A stretch of DNA of 64,000 bases from Nitrosomonas sp. (GTDB taxonomy: Bacteria; Pseudomonadota; Gammaproteobacteria; Burkholderiales; Nitrosomonadaceae), in NCBI GenBank assembly GCA_024281825.1, contig JAMWZY010000002.1:124001-188000 (forward strand). Reading direction: 5' to 3'. The number at the start of each line of letters is the position of its first letter. Position 1 is the first letter of the stretch. Made by a program: the position numbers and the translations under genes. This document shows positions 26,802-38,552 of the stretch, one piece after another. The notes under the pieces were generated by a model. It had not been told where the DNA came from, ran no database searches, and saw only the letters and a list, made by a program, of their open reading frames with translations.

Positions 26802-29141
26802 ATGTTTGCTCGCTGGCTGTCTTATTTGTTTTATACATTCCTCGGATTAGGTTTGGCTGGCTTACTCCTCGCTGGATTTGCGGCCTTGGTGATTTACTCA
26901 AACCTCCCCTCATTGGAAACACTAACTGATTATCGTCCTAAAATCCCTTTGCGAATCTACAGTGATGAAGAACTATTAATCGGAGAATTTGGCGTAGAGC
27001 GTAGAAACGTAATTGCCATTTCCAAAGTGCCAACACACTTAAAACAAGCCATTCTCGCCGCAGAAGATGATCGTTTTTATGAACATGGCGGGATAGACTA
27101 CATTGGCGTTTTACGTGCAGCTTATTCAAACTTCTCAGCCGGTAGCGTACAACAAGGTGCAAGCACAATAACCATGCAAGTGGCTCGAAACTTTTTTTTA
27201 ACTCGAGATAAAACATTCACTCGCAAGTTGAACGAAATGCTGCTGGCATTTAAGATTGAGCAGAACCTCAATAAGGATAAGATTTTAGAGTTGTATATCA
27301 ACCAAATTTACCTTGGGCAGCGTAGTTACGGATTTTCCGCAGCAGCACAAACCTATTTTGGCAAACCGCTAGAGGAAATTGATATCGCTGAAGCCGCTGT
27401 TCTAGCTGGATTACCTAAAGCGCCTTCTACTTATAATCCGATTAGCAATCCGAAGCGTGCAAAAAGTCGGCAGCTATACGTTTTAGGTCGCTTGCATAAA
27501 TTAAAACTTATTTCACACGAGGAACTAAAATCCTTAGAAGCACAACCCATCGTCGTAAAAAAACAATCCCTAGTTTTCGCGACACCCGCTGATTATGTAA
27601 CAGAAATGGTACGTCAGGTAATCTATGACCGTTTCCAAGAAGATGCCTATAGCAAAGGTATTCGCGTTTATACCACCATCCGTCAACAAGATCAGAATGC
27701 GGCCTACTATGCTTTAAGAAAAAATTTGATTGAATATGATAGGAGGCATGGATATCGTGGCCCTGAAGGATATATTGATTTACTCAAGCACGGCAGTAAT
27801 CAAGAAAAAACCCTTGATGAAGCATTGGATGACATCACTGAGAATGACATGATTTATCCGGCAATTGTGTTATCCGTTAAACAGAATACTGTACAAGCTT
27901 ACCGAAAAGGTGGTGAAGTTATTGAAATAAAAGGAGATGGACTTAAATTTGCACAAAAACATTTACCAACCAACAAAAAAGAGCAAGGGAAGAAATATCT
28001 CAGCCCCGGTGCACTCATCCGTATTCATAAAGATCTAAATAATGACATCTGGCATATTGTTCAGCTCCCAACAGTAGAAGCTGCCATTGTTTCATTAGAT
28101 CCTAATGACGGTGCCGTTCGTGCTTTAGTTGGTGGATTTGATTTTCAAAAGAATAAATTTAATCACGTGACACAAGCTTGGCGGCAACCAGGATCGAGCT
28201 TTAAACCCTTTATTTATTCTGCAGCACTTGAAAAAGGCTTTACTCCAGCTACTATTATTAACGATGGTCCACTTTCGTTCAACGCAAATCAAACTGGCAG
28301 TCAATTATGGGAACCTAAAAATTTTGATGGAAAATATGACGGTCCTGTCCGCATGCGTACAGCCTTAGTAAAATCCAAGAATCTTGTATCCATACGGATC
28401 CTTCAAGCGATTGGTGTGCATTATGCACAAGACTACATTTCTCGATTCGGGTTTGATGCTGATCGTCACCCCGCTTACCTGCCAATGGCACTTGGTTCTG
28501 GATCAGTTACCCCAATGCAAATGGCCGTTGGATATTCGGTATTCGCAAATGGCGGGTATCGCATTGCACCTTACTTCATTAAGAAAATTGAAGACGAGAA
28601 AGGTAATGTTTTAGAGCAATTCCAACCTGTGAGTACTTCAAATGGCGCAAAACGAGTGATTGATCCTCGTAACGCTTTTATCATGACCAACATGATGCAA
28701 GATGTCATTAATTTTGGCACTGCTGTTAAGGCAAAACAGTTAGGGCGTACCGACTTAGCCGGAAAAACAGGCACTACCAGTAACTATATCGACGCTTGGT
28801 TTTGTGGTTATCAGAAAAATTTGGTAACTATATCTTGGATGGGATACGACGAACCAAAATCACTAGGTAGTAATGAAACTGGAGGGCGAGTTGCACTGCC
28901 TATTTGGATGGATTATATGAAATCTGTTATGAAAGACGTGCCAATAGCGGACTATAAAACACCCAGCGGCATCACCGCAACCAAAATAAATTCCGGAACT
29001 GGATTCAGAGATTCTGGTGGAAACATGACTGAGTATTTCTTCAGCGAACAACTGCCCCCTGTATATGAACCTCCTCCTATCGAACATGCACCCAACCCTA
29101 CAGTTCGTGAAGAAAAAGATGTTAGAGACCAACTTTTCTAG
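26802..29141 (+). CDS. mrcA: Bifunctional penicillin-binding protein 1A
   Basis: 779 aa. An N-terminal membrane anchor (about 8-33) is followed by the GT51 glycosyltransferase with catalytic Glu88 in AAEDDRFYEHGG. An OB-like insert and the transpeptidase come next: SSFK at 465-468 (nucleophile Ser465), SKN at 525-527 and KTG at 655-657. It polymerises and cross-links peptidoglycan in the periplasm. The divergent pilMNOPQ operon is the usual neighbour in this class. Confidence 0.96.
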   Translation: MFARWLSYLFYTFLGLGLAGLLLAGFAALVIYSNLPSLETLTDYRPKIPLRIYSDEELLIGEFGVERRNVIAISKVPTHLKQAILAAEDDRFYEHGGIDYIGVLRAAYSNFSAGSVQQGASTITMQVARNFFLTRDKTFTRKLNEMLLAFKIEQNLNKDKILELYINQIYLGQRSYGFSAAAQTYFGKPLEEIDIAEAAVLAGLPKAPSTYNPISNPKRAKSRQLYVLGRLHKLKLISHEELKSLEAQPIVVKKQSLVFATPADYVTEMVRQVIYDRFQEDAYSKGIRVYTTIRQQDQNAAYYALRKNLIEYDRRHGYRGPEGYIDLLKHGSNQEKTLDEALDDITENDMIYPAIVLSVKQNTVQAYRKGGEVIEIKGDGLKFAQKHLPTNKKEQGKKYLSPGALIRIHKDLNNDIWHIVQLPTVEAAIVSLDPNDGAVRALVGGFDFQKNKFNHVTQAWRQPGSSFKPFIYSAALEKGFTPATIINDGPLSFNANQTGSQLWEPKNFDGKYDGPVRMRTALVKSKNLVSIRILQAIGVHYAQDYISRFGFDADRHPAYLPMALGSGSVTPMQMAVGYSVFANGGYRIAPYFIKKIEDEKGNVLEQFQPVSTSNGAKRVIDPRNAFIMTNMMQDVINFGTAVKAKQLGRTDLAGKTGTTSNYIDAWFCGYQKNLVTISWMGYDEPKSLGSNETGGRVALPIWMDYMKSVMKDVPIADYKTPSGITATKINSGTGFRDSGGNMTEYFFSEQLPPVYEPPPIEHAPNPTVREEKDVRDQLF

Positions 29142-29210
29142 TATCTAACCAGCAAGCGATGATGCAACCAACTTTGGATTACATTCCTCTGTTAGCTAGT
29201 AACGCAATTT

Positions 29211-30230
<1,020 letters not shown>

Positions 30231-30599
30231 TTAAGAAACAGTTTAGCCAAGCCACTATACATTATATTTGTGATTTTACTTGTCCGTTACCCTACCCCCA
30301 TTATAGGTAGTACCAAGTAATCACTAAATCTTCACGGCTACTCTATAACAACAATGAATTATAGCCTTTAAGATGCCTAAAATCTTAGCTTGACTCTCTT
30401 CCTCTTCCATTATTTTGTTACTAATCTCCTGCTTGATTAGCAATTGTATTCAACTAACTAATTTAATCTATCTTCAAAGAGCTATCCAGCTTTACAGCAG
30501 CTTATCTGTATTTAGAATACTATCACATGATGAGGAGAAAGAATTTTATCGAACATTTTTTTGAACTTATCGATGAATCATTTCTCATATAGTTGAAAT

Positions 30600-30700
30600 A
30601 ATGATTCAGATTCAGCGCTCGTTCTTTCCTCCCTAAGGCGAATGCTCTTTGTGTAAGGCAATTTCCCCAACCTCCTCCCCTTGGTTGGGGATTTTTTTAT
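30600..30700 (+). ncRNA. Candidate small RNA ending in a CCUCC-loop terminator
   Basis: The only support is structural. A terminator with no coding gene upstream on its strand is preceded by C/U-rich unpaired stretches (UUCCUCCCU near 30626-30634 and CCUCCUCCCC in the terminator loop) that could pair with ribosome-binding sites. The 5' end and promoter are not determined: no good -10/-35 pair was found, so the start is a guess. No Rfam family recognised. Confidence 0.3.
30665..30700 (+). terminator. Rho-independent terminator in the hemB-engB gap
   Basis: CCCCAACC (30665-30672) and GGTTGGGG (30683-30690) form an 8-bp GC-rich stem around a ten-base loop containing CCTCC, followed directly by ATTTTTTTATTTT. 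The T-run on one side only fixes the orientation as plus strand. Confidence 0.85.
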
Positions 30701-30818
30701 TTTATATACCCCATACCATACCTCTCTCCTTAGCTTTACTCATCTCTCTCTAGAATACAAATAAAGTAAAAATAAGTTCTAATTTTTTAAATCATTAAAG
30801 AGGAGTGTATCTACTTCA

Positions 30819-31463
30819 TTATTGATGGGATGGAGTTACTGGTAATTTCTCATTCCCTTCAAAAGAAAACCATCTATTAAGAATTTTACATGCATCTTCA
30901 ACTCCTAAAGGTATGGTGCTAGAAAACAACTGAATACTACAACGAGAATAAATACTATTCTGCAAAAATGATTTTATTTCTTTCAAGGTTTCACTTGCTC
31001 GCAACCTGCTAAGTTTATCCGCTTTAGTAAGTAAGATGTGAATTGGTTTATCTGTTGGTAAGAACCAATCTAACATTTTTATATCAAGCGGTTTTAGTGG
31101 ATGCCGCACATCCATAATTAATACTAATCCTTGAAGCGATTCACGCCGCTGCAAGTAATTATTTAATAAACCATTCCATTTTCTACGAACATCTTGAGGA
31201 ACTTCAGCATATCCATAGCCCGGCAAATCAACAAGAAATTTCTCTTCATATCCAGTAATTCTAAAAAAATTGATAAGCTGTGTTCGTCCAGGCTTTTTAC
31301 TCACATAAGCAAGTCGATTCCTATTTGTCAGTGTATTAATAACACTTGATTTCCCCGCATTTGAGCGCCCAGCAAACGCAATCTCAACTTTAGAATTCGA
31401 AGGAAGATCTTGCATACCAGCAGCAGACTTGTAGAAACTAACATGGTGGAATGAAGGACGCAT
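30819..31463 (-). CDS. engB: Ribosome biogenesis GTPase EngB (YsxC/YihA)
   Basis: 214 aa from the ATG at 31463; a GTG at 31478 overlapping the coaX stop would add five residues. The P-loop GRSNAGKSS, switch region [10 protein letters not shown]3 DLPGYGYA and G4 TKAD are all present. EngB assists maturation of the large ribosomal subunit. It sits in a birA-coaX-engB run on the same strand. Confidence 0.94.
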   Translation of the reverse strand: MRPSFHHVSFYKSAAGMQDLPSNSKVEIAFAGRSNAGKSSVINTLTNRNRLAYVSKKPGRTQLINFFRITGYEEKFLVDLPGYGYAEVPQDVRRKWNGLLNNYLQRRESLQGLVLIMDVRHPLKPLDIKMLDWFLPTDKPIHILLTKADKLSRLRASETLKEIKSFLQNSIYSRCSIQLFSSTIPLGVEDACKILNRWFSFEGNEKLPVTPSHQ

Positions 31464-31474
31464 GGCAAGAAGGG

Positions 31475-32242
31475 TCACTTAAAATCACTAGAGCAAGATC
31501 CAGTTTGATCACTATTCCCGATGATAGCTAAACCTTCAAGCACCAATTCATCGACAAGTACTATTGGCATTTTTATAAATGGAAGTAACATTGAGGCTCC
31601 ACCTCCACTGATCACACAATCAACCCTCGAACAATTAAATTTGTCTATGAACAACTGATGCATTCTTTCTATTGCACCAACAAGGCAATGAATAGCACCA
31701 CTATAAATTGCCTCATTTGTAGTCAGCGGAAAATCATTGTAGCTATCTTTTTGTAAATAATCCAGTTGAGTGTTCAAACACAAGCTCTTAAAAATCAAGT
31801 AGGCACTTGGCACAATAATTCCACCTAGAAATTCTCCATGATCCGTCAATGCATCAACAGTCATAGCAGTTCCAACATTAACAACAAGGCATCTGCGGTG
31901 ATTAATCTTGTCCCATGCTGCAATTAAGGCTAACCATCGATCACACCCGAGTTGCACAGGGTCCATGTAGCGATTTGTTATTCCAAATCCATATTTTTGT
32001 GCAACAATCCAACTAGGCTCTAATGTATAAAGAGATGCAATGACGTTCGCAATCTCACAACGTACCGTCGCTCTTCCCACATGAGAAACAACGACTATCT
32101 TCGGTTTAAGTAATTGCTTAAATTGAGTTGCTAATAACGAAACATCACTCTGATGAACTTTTCCTTTCTTTAACCACTGACTCGCTTCATACAGACCCCA
32201 TTTTATATATGAATTGCCCGAATCAATTGCCAGAATAGCCAT
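31475..32242 (-). CDS. coaX: Type III pantothenate kinase
   Basis: A 255-aa ASKHA-fold kinase. The N-terminal phosphate loop is [11 protein letters not shown] (5-15), a central [11 protein letters not shown] holds the second phosphate-binding Asp, and GGII/ISGGGA complete the site. It phosphorylates pantothenate in the first step of CoA synthesis. It follows birA by 2 bp, a common pairing. Confidence 0.93.
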   Translation of the reverse strand: MAILAIDSGNSYIKWGLYEASQWLKKGKVHQSDVSLLATQFKQLLKPKIVVVSHVGRATVRCEIANVIASLYTLEPSWIVAQKYGFGITNRYMDPVQLGCDRWLALIAAWDKINHRRCLVVNVGTAMTVDALTDHGEFLGGIIVPSAYLIFKSLCLNTQLDYLQKDSYNDFPLTTNEAIYSGAIHCLVGAIERMHQLFIDKFNCSRVDCVISGGGASMLLPFIKMPIVLVDELVLEGLAIIGNSDQTGSCSSDFK

Positions 32243-32244
32243 TA

Positions 32245-33069
32245 TTAATTTATATCACGTAAAGAAATCTCCCCAACATCGAACATTTCTCTACCCGAAT
32301 CAGTTGTTAAGCAAATTGCACCATTATCATTAACGCCATTCACTACACCACGAATAATTCGGTTATTTGGTAATTTTAGACAAACCCCTTTACCTTCATA
32401 AGCATGATAACTAATCCATTCTTTCTTAAAATATGAAAAACCAAACCTTTCAAAATCAGAAATTACGTTTTTAATTTCGATTAACAAAGCGCTAAGTATT
32501 AAATTTCGGTCCAATAACTTACCAGTTATTTCAAATAGATCTGTAACACCGCAGTCAATGCAACTCTTTGTATCCTTGGAAAGATTAAAATTAATTCCGA
32601 TACCAATCACAGTTTGGTATGATCTCTTAATGCCACTTCGTAATTCAATCAAAACCCCAGCTATCTTAAAACGATTCATTAAAACATCATTCGGCCACTT
32701 GAGGCTAACGCCTTCTATGGAAAAATATTTTAAAACCCGAATAATAGCAACGCCAACAATTAAGCTCAAACTGGACAGTTGAGGTATAGAATATTCTTTA
32801 AAACTCCAGCTTAGAGAAAAAGTTAAACTTTCTCCAAATCCACTGCGCCAAACATGTCCATTTCTACCTCGGCCTTTTGTTTGTAATTCCGCAGCAACAA
32901 CATATATGAGATCTGCGTTATCTGATATTTGCTTATTCTTAAGAAAATTAGCTAGAAATAAATTAGTTGAATCAATGCTACCGAAAATTTGTAGAACAAA
33001 TTTCTTCGATTCAGGATAAAGATATTTAATTATAGATTCTAAATTTAATAATTTAACGTTACTTTGCAA
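32245..33069 (-). CDS. birA: Biotin-protein ligase without DNA-binding domain
   Basis: 274 aa. The catalytic loop GRGRNGHVWRSGFGESL, LKWPNDVL and the C-terminal SH3-like segment are typical of biotin-[acetyl-CoA carboxylase] ligase. The catalytic domain begins almost at residue 25, leaving no room for the winged-helix repressor domain of E. coli BirA. The start must be non-ATG: TTG at 33069 (or CTG at 33072), because an in-frame TAG lies at 33082-33084 and no ATG precedes the catalytic core. So it is probably a monofunctional ligase and not the bio repressor. Confidence 0.9.
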   Translation of the reverse strand: MQSNVKLLNLESIIKYLYPESKKFVLQIFGSIDSTNLFLANFLKNKQISDNADLIYVVAAELQTKGRGRNGHVWRSGFGESLTFSLSWSFKEYSIPQLSSLSLIVGVAIIRVLKYFSIEGVSLKWPNDVLMNRFKIAGVLIELRSGIKRSYQTVIGIGINFNLSKDTKSCIDCGVTDLFEITGKLLDRNLILSALLIEIKNVISDFERFGFSYFKKEWISYHAYEGKGVCLKLPNNRIIRGVVNGVNDNGAICLTTDSGREMFDVGEISLRDIN

Positions 33070-33218
33070 CAGTATATCGCCCTACAGCACATCATATAAA
33101 ATATACCATAACAATGATTAAACAAATATATAAGTAGATTCTAAATCTAAAAATAGTATCTGCGATCAATAGCTATAAACAATAAAAGATTAATAACTTA
33201 GGTCTTTGAAGCACACAT

Positions 33219-33617
33219 TCAATTTGTAACGTTTGATGAAATTCCGTCGCTATCTGCTACTACTCTATCCAATAGTTCAATCATAGCCATTGGAGCATTA
33301 TCACCTTTTCTAAAACCACATTTAAGTATGCGTAAATAACCACCCGGTCTAGTATCATATCGGGGACCTAATTGATCAAATAGTTTAGAGACATTTTTGC
33401 GGCTTCTGAGGCGATTAAAAACTAATCGTCTATTTGCTAAAGATGGTTTCTTACCCATCGTTATCATTGGCTCAACATACCGCCTCAATTCTTTAGCTTT
33501 CGGTAAAGTTGTAACAATAACTTCATGATGTAATAGTGAGTTACACATATTCCTCAACATAGCAATTCGATGACTACTTGTGCGATTCAACTTTCTAAAT
33601 GCATTATTGTGACGCAT
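33219..33617 (-). CDS. rplQ: 50S ribosomal protein L17
   Basis: 132 aa, normal length. The N-terminal [20 protein letters not shown] and [20 protein letters not shown] blocks are conserved L17 signatures. It is the last gene of the alpha operon; its ATG lies inside the rpoA 3' end (14-nt overlap), which couples their translation. No intrinsic terminator is obvious in the 150 bp before birA. Confidence 0.96.
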   Translation of the reverse strand: MRHNNAFRKLNRTSSHRIAMLRNMCNSLLHHEVIVTTLPKAKELRRYVEPMITMGKKPSLANRRLVFNRLRSRKNVSKLFDQLGPRYDTRPGGYLRILKCGFRKGDNAPMAMIELLDRVVADSDGISSNVTN

Positions 33618-34608
33618 GATTCACTTCCTTAGCGATATTATCTAAATTTGCTGGTGGCCAATTATCTAATTTCATACCCAATGTAAGCTCTCGTGCAGCC
33701 AATACCTCTTTTATTTCATTCAGAGATTTTCGCCCTAAATTTGGTGTACGCAATAGCTCAGCTTCGGTTCTTTGAATTAAATCACCTATATAATATATAT
33801 TCTCAACTTTCAAGCAATTAGCTGAGCGAACAGTAAGCTCTAAATCATCAACGGGTCGCAATAATATAGGATCAATTCTTGGTATTTGCGGTTGCTCCTT
33901 AGCAATCGGAGTGCTTTCTAAATCAGCAAAAACTGACAATTGCTGCACCAAAACACGAGCAGCATTTCTAATTGCCTCTTCTGGCTCTACAATACCATTT
34001 GTTTCTAAATCGATAATTAGTTTATCCAAGTCTGTTCTTTGCTCAACACGCGCGCTCTCAACTGTATAACTAACTCGTTTAATGGGACTAAACGATGCAT
34101 CTAGAAAAATTGTTCCAATAGATTTTTCAGAGCCTTTATTGTGTCTACTGGCAGCTGGAACATACCCATGCCCTCTTTCCACCTTCATTTGAATATCAAG
34201 CGTCCCATTAGAAGTAAGGTGAGCAATTACATGATCCGGATTAATAATTTCAACATTATGATTGGCTTCAATATCTCCAGCCGTTATTAAGCCTTTTCCT
34301 GATTTATTTAAACTGAGAATTGTTTCTGTTTCATTATGCAGTCTTAAGACAATTCCTTTTATATTTAAAATAATATCAACAATATCCTCTTGCACACCAT
34401 CTAATGCAGAGTATTCGTGGACAATACCAGCAATTTTAATTTCTGTTAGTGCATATCCCGTCATTGAAGACAATAATATTCTACGTAGAGCATTACCTAA
34501 AGTATGTCCGTATCCTCGCTCAAACGGCTCCATAACGATCTTAGCGTGTACTGGAGAAATATTTTGAACATCAATGATTCTAGGTATTAATAACTCATTA
34601 CCTTGCAT
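33604..34608 (-). CDS. rpoA: RNA polymerase alpha subunit
   Basis: 334 aa. The N-terminal dimerisation domain starts with [20 protein letters not shown], which is highly conserved. A linker follows residue 235, and the C-terminal domain has helix-hairpin-helix sequence [19 protein letters not shown] that contacts UP elements and activators. It sits between rpsD and rplQ as in the standard alpha operon. Confidence 0.97.
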   Translation of the reverse strand: MQGNELLIPRIIDVQNISPVHAKIVMEPFERGYGHTLGNALRRILLSSMTGYALTEIKIAGIVHEYSALDGVQEDIVDIILNIKGIVLRLHNETETILSLNKSGKGLITAGDIEANHNVEIINPDHVIAHLTSNGTLDIQMKVERGHGYVPAASRHNKGSEKSIGTIFLDASFSPIKRVSYTVESARVEQRTDLDKLIIDLETNGIVEPEEAIRNAARVLVQQLSVFADLESTPIAKEQPQIPRIDPILLRPVDDLELTVRSANCLKVENIYYIGDLIQRTEAELLRTPNLGRKSLNEIKEVLAARELTLGMKLDNWPPANLDNIAKEVNHASQ

Positions 34609-34655
34609 AATTAAAATTCCTGCAAAAAAAGTAAATCCATAAATCTAAGAAGAAA

Positions 34656-35282
34656 TCATTTGGAATACAATTCCACGACCAAAGACTCATTAATTGTTGC
34701 AGGCAATTCTGAGCGATCAGGTGTTTCTTTAAAAATTCCTTTCATTCCCTTAGTATCTACTTCGATCCAGCTCAGCATATTCCGATTACTAGCAGAATCA
34801 ACAGAGGACTTAATACGTAGTTGATTTTTAGCTTTATCAGAAACTTCAACAACGTCACCAGGTTTAATAATGTATGAAGGTATATTAACTCGTTTGCCAT
34901 TTACAAGAATGCTATTATGTCTAACAATTTGTCTAGCTTCTGTACGTGACGAACCAAACCCCATATGATAGGCGACATTGTCCAATCTACTTTCTAATAA
35001 TTTTAATAAAGTATCACCAGTGACACCTTTACTGCTATCCGCTTGTTTATAAATATTACGAAATTGTTTCTCTAAAATACCATATATCCGTCTAACTTTT
35101 TGTTTCTCACGAAGTTGCCCACCATAATCTGATAATCTACCTTTTTTTTGACCATGTTGTCCTGGAGGATAATTTCTTCTCTCTATTGCACATTTATCAG
35201 AAAAGCACTTTTCACCTTTCAAAAATAACTTTTCGCCTTCTCGACGACATTGCTTACACTTCGGTTCTACACTTCTAGCCAA
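34656..35282 (-). CDS. rpsD: 30S ribosomal protein S4, zinc (C+) form, TTG start
   Basis: 208 aa. The start is TTG at 35282: it gives the expected Met-Ala-Arg N terminus, and GAGGAG lies 6 nt upstream across the rpsK stop. An earlier in-frame ATG at 35327 would add 15 unrelated residues within rpsK. Cys9, Cys12, Cys26 and Cys31 form the zinc site of C+ S4. The S4 RNA-binding domain spans about 95-160. S4 nucleates 30S assembly and commonly represses the alpha operon. Confidence 0.95.
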   Translation of the reverse strand: MARSVEPKCKQCRREGEKLFLKGEKCFSDKCAIERRNYPPGQHGQKKGRLSDYGGQLREKQKVRRIYGILEKQFRNIYKQADSSKGVTGDTLLKLLESRLDNVAYHMGFGSSRTEARQIVRHNSILVNGKRVNIPSYIIKPGDVVEVSDKAKNQLRIKSSVDSASNRNMLSWIEVDTKGMKGIFKETPDRSELPATINESLVVELYSK

Positions 35283-35295
35283 CGTTATCTCCTCA
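35276..35295 (-). promoter_or_regulatory. Ribosome-binding site that fixes the rpsD TTG start
   Basis: On the minus strand TGAGGAGATAACG precedes the TTG. The purine core GAGGAG begins inside the rpsK stop codon and is optimally spaced from the TTG at 35282. This supports TTG rather than the upstream ATG as initiator. Confidence 0.8.
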
Positions 35296-35682
35296 AATAC
35301 GACGTTTTTTTGGTGGTCGACAACCATTATGTGGAACAGGTGTCACATCGGATATGCTAGTGATCTTAAATCCTGCTGAATTAAGCGCCCTAACTGCTGA
35401 ATCTCTTCCAGGCCCCGGACCTTTAATTTTAACTTCTAAATTCTTGACGCCGCACTCAATTGCAATTTTGCTCGCATTTTCAGCAGCCACTTGAGCTGCA
35501 AACGGAGTGCTTTTTCTAGAGCCTTTGAAGCCAGCTCCCCCTGAAGTAGCCCACGATAAAGCGTTACCTTGTCTATCAGTTATAGTAACAATTGTATTAT
35601 TAAAGGAAGCATGTACAAAAGCTATTCCTTCAGATATATTTTTTTTTACTTTTTTCCGCGCACGAGAAACAGATTTGATCAT
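35293..35682 (-). CDS. rpsK: 30S ribosomal protein S11
   Basis: 129 aa. Conserved blocks are [38 protein letters not shown] and the C-terminal [18 protein letters not shown]11 lies in the 30S platform at the E site. It is placed between rpsM and rpsD as usual. Confidence 0.97.
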   Translation of the reverse strand: MIKSVSRARKKVKKNISEGIAFVHASFNNTIVTITDRQGNALSWATSGGAGFKGSRKSTPFAAQVAAENASKIAIECGVKNLEVKIKGPGPGRDSAVRALNSAGFKITSISDVTPVPHNGCRPPKKRRI

Positions 35683-35723
35683 AAAATATAAAAAAACCTA
35701 AAAAATTCGAATAGAAAATAAAA

Positions 35724-36083
35724 TTACTTAGCCCTTAAAGCCTTTCGAGGACCCTTTCTAGTTCTCGCATTTGTACGAGTACGTTGTCCACGAACCGGAA
35801 GGCCTCTTCGATGACGTAACCCTCTATAACATCCAAGATCCATTAATCGTTTAATGTTCATAGATACTTCTCTACGTAAATCACCTTCGACCGTCATCTT
35901 CGATATATATTCACGCAACTTATCAATCTGTTCATCCGGTAAGTCTTTTATTTTCTTGTGTTGTTCGATACCTATAATATTACAAATTTTTATAGATGTT
36001 GATTTTCCTATACCATATATAGCAGTAAGTGCTATGTCGGTATGCTGATTAGGTGGTATGTTTACTCCGGATATGCGCGCCAT
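35724..36083 (-). CDS. rpsM: 30S ribosomal protein S13
   Basis: 119 aa. It begins [10 protein letters not shown], has the [11 protein letters not shown] and [20 protein letters not shown] blocks, and ends in the basic tail that touches P-site tRNA. First long gene of the alpha operon, directly after rpmJ. Confidence 0.97.
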   Translation of the reverse strand: MARISGVNIPPNQHTDIALTAIYGIGKSTSIKICNIIGIEQHKKIKDLPDEQIDKLREYISKMTVEGDLRREVSMNIKRLMDLGCYRGLRHRRGLPVRGQRTRTNARTRKGPRKALRAK

Positions 36084-36111
36084 TTTATTTCTTTCTCATT
36101 TATAAAAAAGG

Positions 36112-36225
36112 TTAACCTTGACGTTGCTTATGACGAGGATCAGTGCATATCACTCGGATTATTCTATTCCTTCTTATTATCTTGCAATTCCTACAAAATT
36201 TTTTTACCGACGCATTAACTTTCAT
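36112..36225 (-). CDS. rpmJ: 50S ribosomal protein L36, zinc (C+) form
   Basis: Only 37 codons. The translation begins [14 protein letters not shown] and ends DPRHKQRQG. Cys11, Cys14, Cys27 and His32 are the zinc ligands of the C+ form. It lies between infA and rpsM, its standard betaproteobacterial position. Confidence 0.95.
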   Translation of the reverse strand: MKVNASVKKFCRNCKIIRRNRIIRVICTDPRHKQRQG

Positions 36226-36287
36226 TGTCTTCTTTACCCACTCCAAATTATTAATTTAAATTAATTAATAAAACCCAAAACTATATT

Positions 36288-36506
36288 CTATTTTGCTCTA
36301 AATGTAATTCTCGCACGTGTCAAATCATAAGGCGTCAAATCAACAGTAACCTTATCACCAGGGAGAATTCGTATATAGTGCATACGCATCTTTCCTGATA
36401 TATGCCCTAAAACAATATGACCATTCTCTAACTTAACTCGGAAAGTAGCATTAGGAAGAGTTTCTAAAATTTCTCCCTGCATTTGTATCGTATCTTCTTT
36501 AGTCAT
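36288..36506 (-). CDS. infA: Translation initiation factor IF-1
   Basis: 72 aa, exact family length. A single OB-fold (S1) domain starts at [19 protein letters not shown] and contains [18 protein letters not shown]. It blocks the A site during initiation. Located between secY and rpmJ, an arrangement typical of betaproteobacteria; in E. coli infA is elsewhere. Confidence 0.97.
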   Translation of the reverse strand: MTKEDTIQMQGEILETLPNATFRVKLENGHIVLGHISGKMRMHYIRILPGDKVTVDLTPYDLTRARITFRAK

Positions 36507-36527
36507 TAGAAATAAAAATCCCTAGCA

Positions 36528-37853
36528 TTATTTAACAGAATTTCTACCTAATGATTGTTGGTTCCCTTTAAAATTAGCCTTTTTTAACAGACTATCGTAT
36601 TGAGAAGACATAACATGAGATTGAACTTGCGCCATAAAATCCATCGTTACAATAACTATAATTAATAACGATGTTCCACCGAAATAAAAAGGCACATTCC
36701 ATTTAAGTATAAGAAATTCAGGTAATAAACACACTAGTGTTACATAAATTGATCCAATTAAAGTAAGACGCAGCATAACTCTTTCAATATAACGAGTTGT
36801 CAAATCGCCAGGCCTAATGCCTGGAACAAATGCACCACTCTTTTTAAGATTATCTGAAGTATCTCTCGGATTAAAAACAAGTGCAGTATAAAAAAAACAA
36901 AAAAAGATTATCATAAGTGAATAAAGTACTACATATATAGGCTGACCAGGTGAAAGTGCAGCACTAATATCTTTAAGCCACGTCATTGATTGAGCATCAG
37001 CAAACCACCCTGTTAAAGTAGCTGGAAACAGTATAATACTAGAAGCAAAAATCGGAGGAATAACACCCGCCATATTAAGTTTTAAAGGCAAATGTGAACT
37101 TTGTCCGCCATATACTTTACGGCCAATCTGACGTTTTGCGTAATTTATAGGAATCCTCCGCTGGCCTTTTTCTACAAAAACAACAAGCCCTGTAATTAAT
37201 GCAGCTGTTACAAAAATCACAAGTGCTACTAGAAAATGCATTGAACCAGTGCTAACCAAATCTAAAGTACCACCAATCGCACTTGGAAGTCCTGCAGCTA
37301 TTCCAGCAAAAATAATTAGAGAAATGCCATTACCAACACCGCGCTCTGTAATTTGTTCGCCTAACCACATCAAAAAAATAGTTCCTGTAACTAATGTAAT
37401 AACAGTAGTCATCACAAACATATTTCCAGGATTGATCACCAAACCACTTTGCGCCTGAAGAGCAATTGAGATTCCATAGCTTTGCACTAAAGCCAATCCC
37501 AAAGTTCCATACCGAGTGTATTGTGTTATCTTTCTTCTACCATTCTCGCCTTCCTTCTTTAAAGATTCCAAATAGGGCACAGCAACTGTGCCCAATTGCA
37601 TAATGATAGAAGCAGATATATAAGGCATTATACCCAAAGCAAATATCGAAAACCTTGAAAGAGCCCCACCTGAAAACATGTTAAACATACCCAAGACGCC
37701 ACTCTCCTGGGATTGAAATAAATCTTTCAAAACAACGGGATCTATACCTGGCACTGGCACATGCGCACCAATTCTATAAACTATAAGGGCTAAAAGTAAA
37801 AACCACAAACGTTTTTTTAATTCAGCAAGCTTATCTGTCGGACGATTTAACAT
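36528..37853 (-). CDS. secY: Protein translocase subunit SecY
   Basis: 441 aa, ten predicted transmembrane helices. The N-terminal [25 protein letters not shown] and the cytoplasmic loop with [13 protein letters not shown] are conserved. It forms the inner-membrane SecYEG channel. It follows rplO by 24 bp in the spc operon. Confidence 0.97.
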   Translation of the reverse strand: MLNRPTDKLAELKKRLWFLLLALIVYRIGAHVPVPGIDPVVLKDLFQSQESGVLGMFNMFSGGALSRFSIFALGIMPYISASIIMQLGTVAVPYLESLKKEGENGRRKITQYTRYGTLGLALVQSYGISIALQAQSGLVINPGNMFVMTTVITLVTGTIFLMWLGEQITERGVGNGISLIIFAGIAAGLPSAIGGTLDLVSTGSMHFLVALVIFVTAALITGLVVFVEKGQRRIPINYAKRQIGRKVYGGQSSHLPLKLNMAGVIPPIFASSIILFPATLTGWFADAQSMTWLKDISAALSPGQPIYVVLYSLMIIFFCFFYTALVFNPRDTSDNLKKSGAFVPGIRPGDLTTRYIERVMLRLTLIGSIYVTLVCLLPEFLILKWNVPFYFGGTSLLIIVIVTMDFMAQVQSHVMSSQYDSLLKKANFKGNQQSLGRNSVK

Positions 37854-37877
37854 TTAAGACCGTATTTATTTGATAAG

Positions 37878-38348
37878 TTATTGCGAAAAAGCACTATTGT
37901 TATCATTTTTTTTAAATTGTTTTCTTACGCCTGCGCTTAAAATAATATCATTAGAATCAGAAAAGCTAATCTTCTTATTGTTGAAATCTTCTGATTTATA
38001 GAATTTAAGAATCTTAGTGTTTCTAGAGATTAAATGATTTTCTTTCATTACTAAAATAGTAATATCATTCTTTAAGTTTTCTTCAGTCAATTTATTTAAG
38101 ACCGACAATCTCAACGAAACACGAGATTTCTTTTTAGATGCATCTGTATTAAAGCCTCTTTTAGGCAAACGTCTTTGAATAGGCATTTGTCCACCTTCAA
38201 ATCCAACTTTATGAAAACCTCCAGACCTAGATTTTTGTCCTTTATGTCCACGGCCACAAGTTTTTCCTAATCCTGATCCCATACCACGACCAACTCGTGT
38301 TCTATTCCTTCGCGCACCATCCGATGATGCAATTGAATTTAATAACAT
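37878..38348 (-). CDS. rplO: 50S ribosomal protein L15 with divergent C terminus
   Basis: 156 aa, about ten longer than usual. The N-terminal two thirds hold the Gly/Arg-rich tail ([21 protein letters not shown]) and [17 protein letters not shown], unmistakable L15. The C-terminal third is unusually Asn/Lys/Ser-rich (ending DNNSAFSQ) and matches the family weakly, though the SAGVRKQ block is recognisable. No frameshift is evident. Confidence 0.94.
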   Translation of the reverse strand: MLLNSIASSDGARRNRTRVGRGMGSGLGKTCGRGHKGQKSRSGGFHKVGFEGGQMPIQRRLPKRGFNTDASKKKSRVSLRLSVLNKLTEENLKNDITILVMKENHLISRNTKILKFYKSEDFNNKKISFSDSNDIILSAGVRKQFKKNDNNSAFSQ

Positions 38349-38359
38349 AATATTATATT

Positions 38360-38548
38360 TTATTCACACTTCAGCAAGTAGTTAATTTTGTGTATCATTC
38401 CTCTAATTGCTAAAGTATCATTTACCATAGATGAGCTATTCGTTTTTCTAAGTCCTAGACCACGTACTGTAGCACGATGCGATTTCTTCACACCAATAGT
38501 GCTTCGTATCAATGTAATTTTGATTAAATGATTTTTGTTATCGATCAT
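38360..38548 (-). CDS. rpmD: 50S ribosomal protein L30
   Basis: 62 aa from the ATG at 38548; an ATG at 38560 overlapping rpsE would add four residues. The block [27 protein letters not shown] is diagnostic of L30. It lies four bases after the rpsE stop and 11 bp before rplO. Confidence 0.95.
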   Translation of the reverse strand: MIDNKNHLIKITLIRSTIGVKKSHRATVRGLGLRKTNSSSMVNDTLAIRGMIHKINYLLKCE

Positions 38549-38552
38549 AGCC

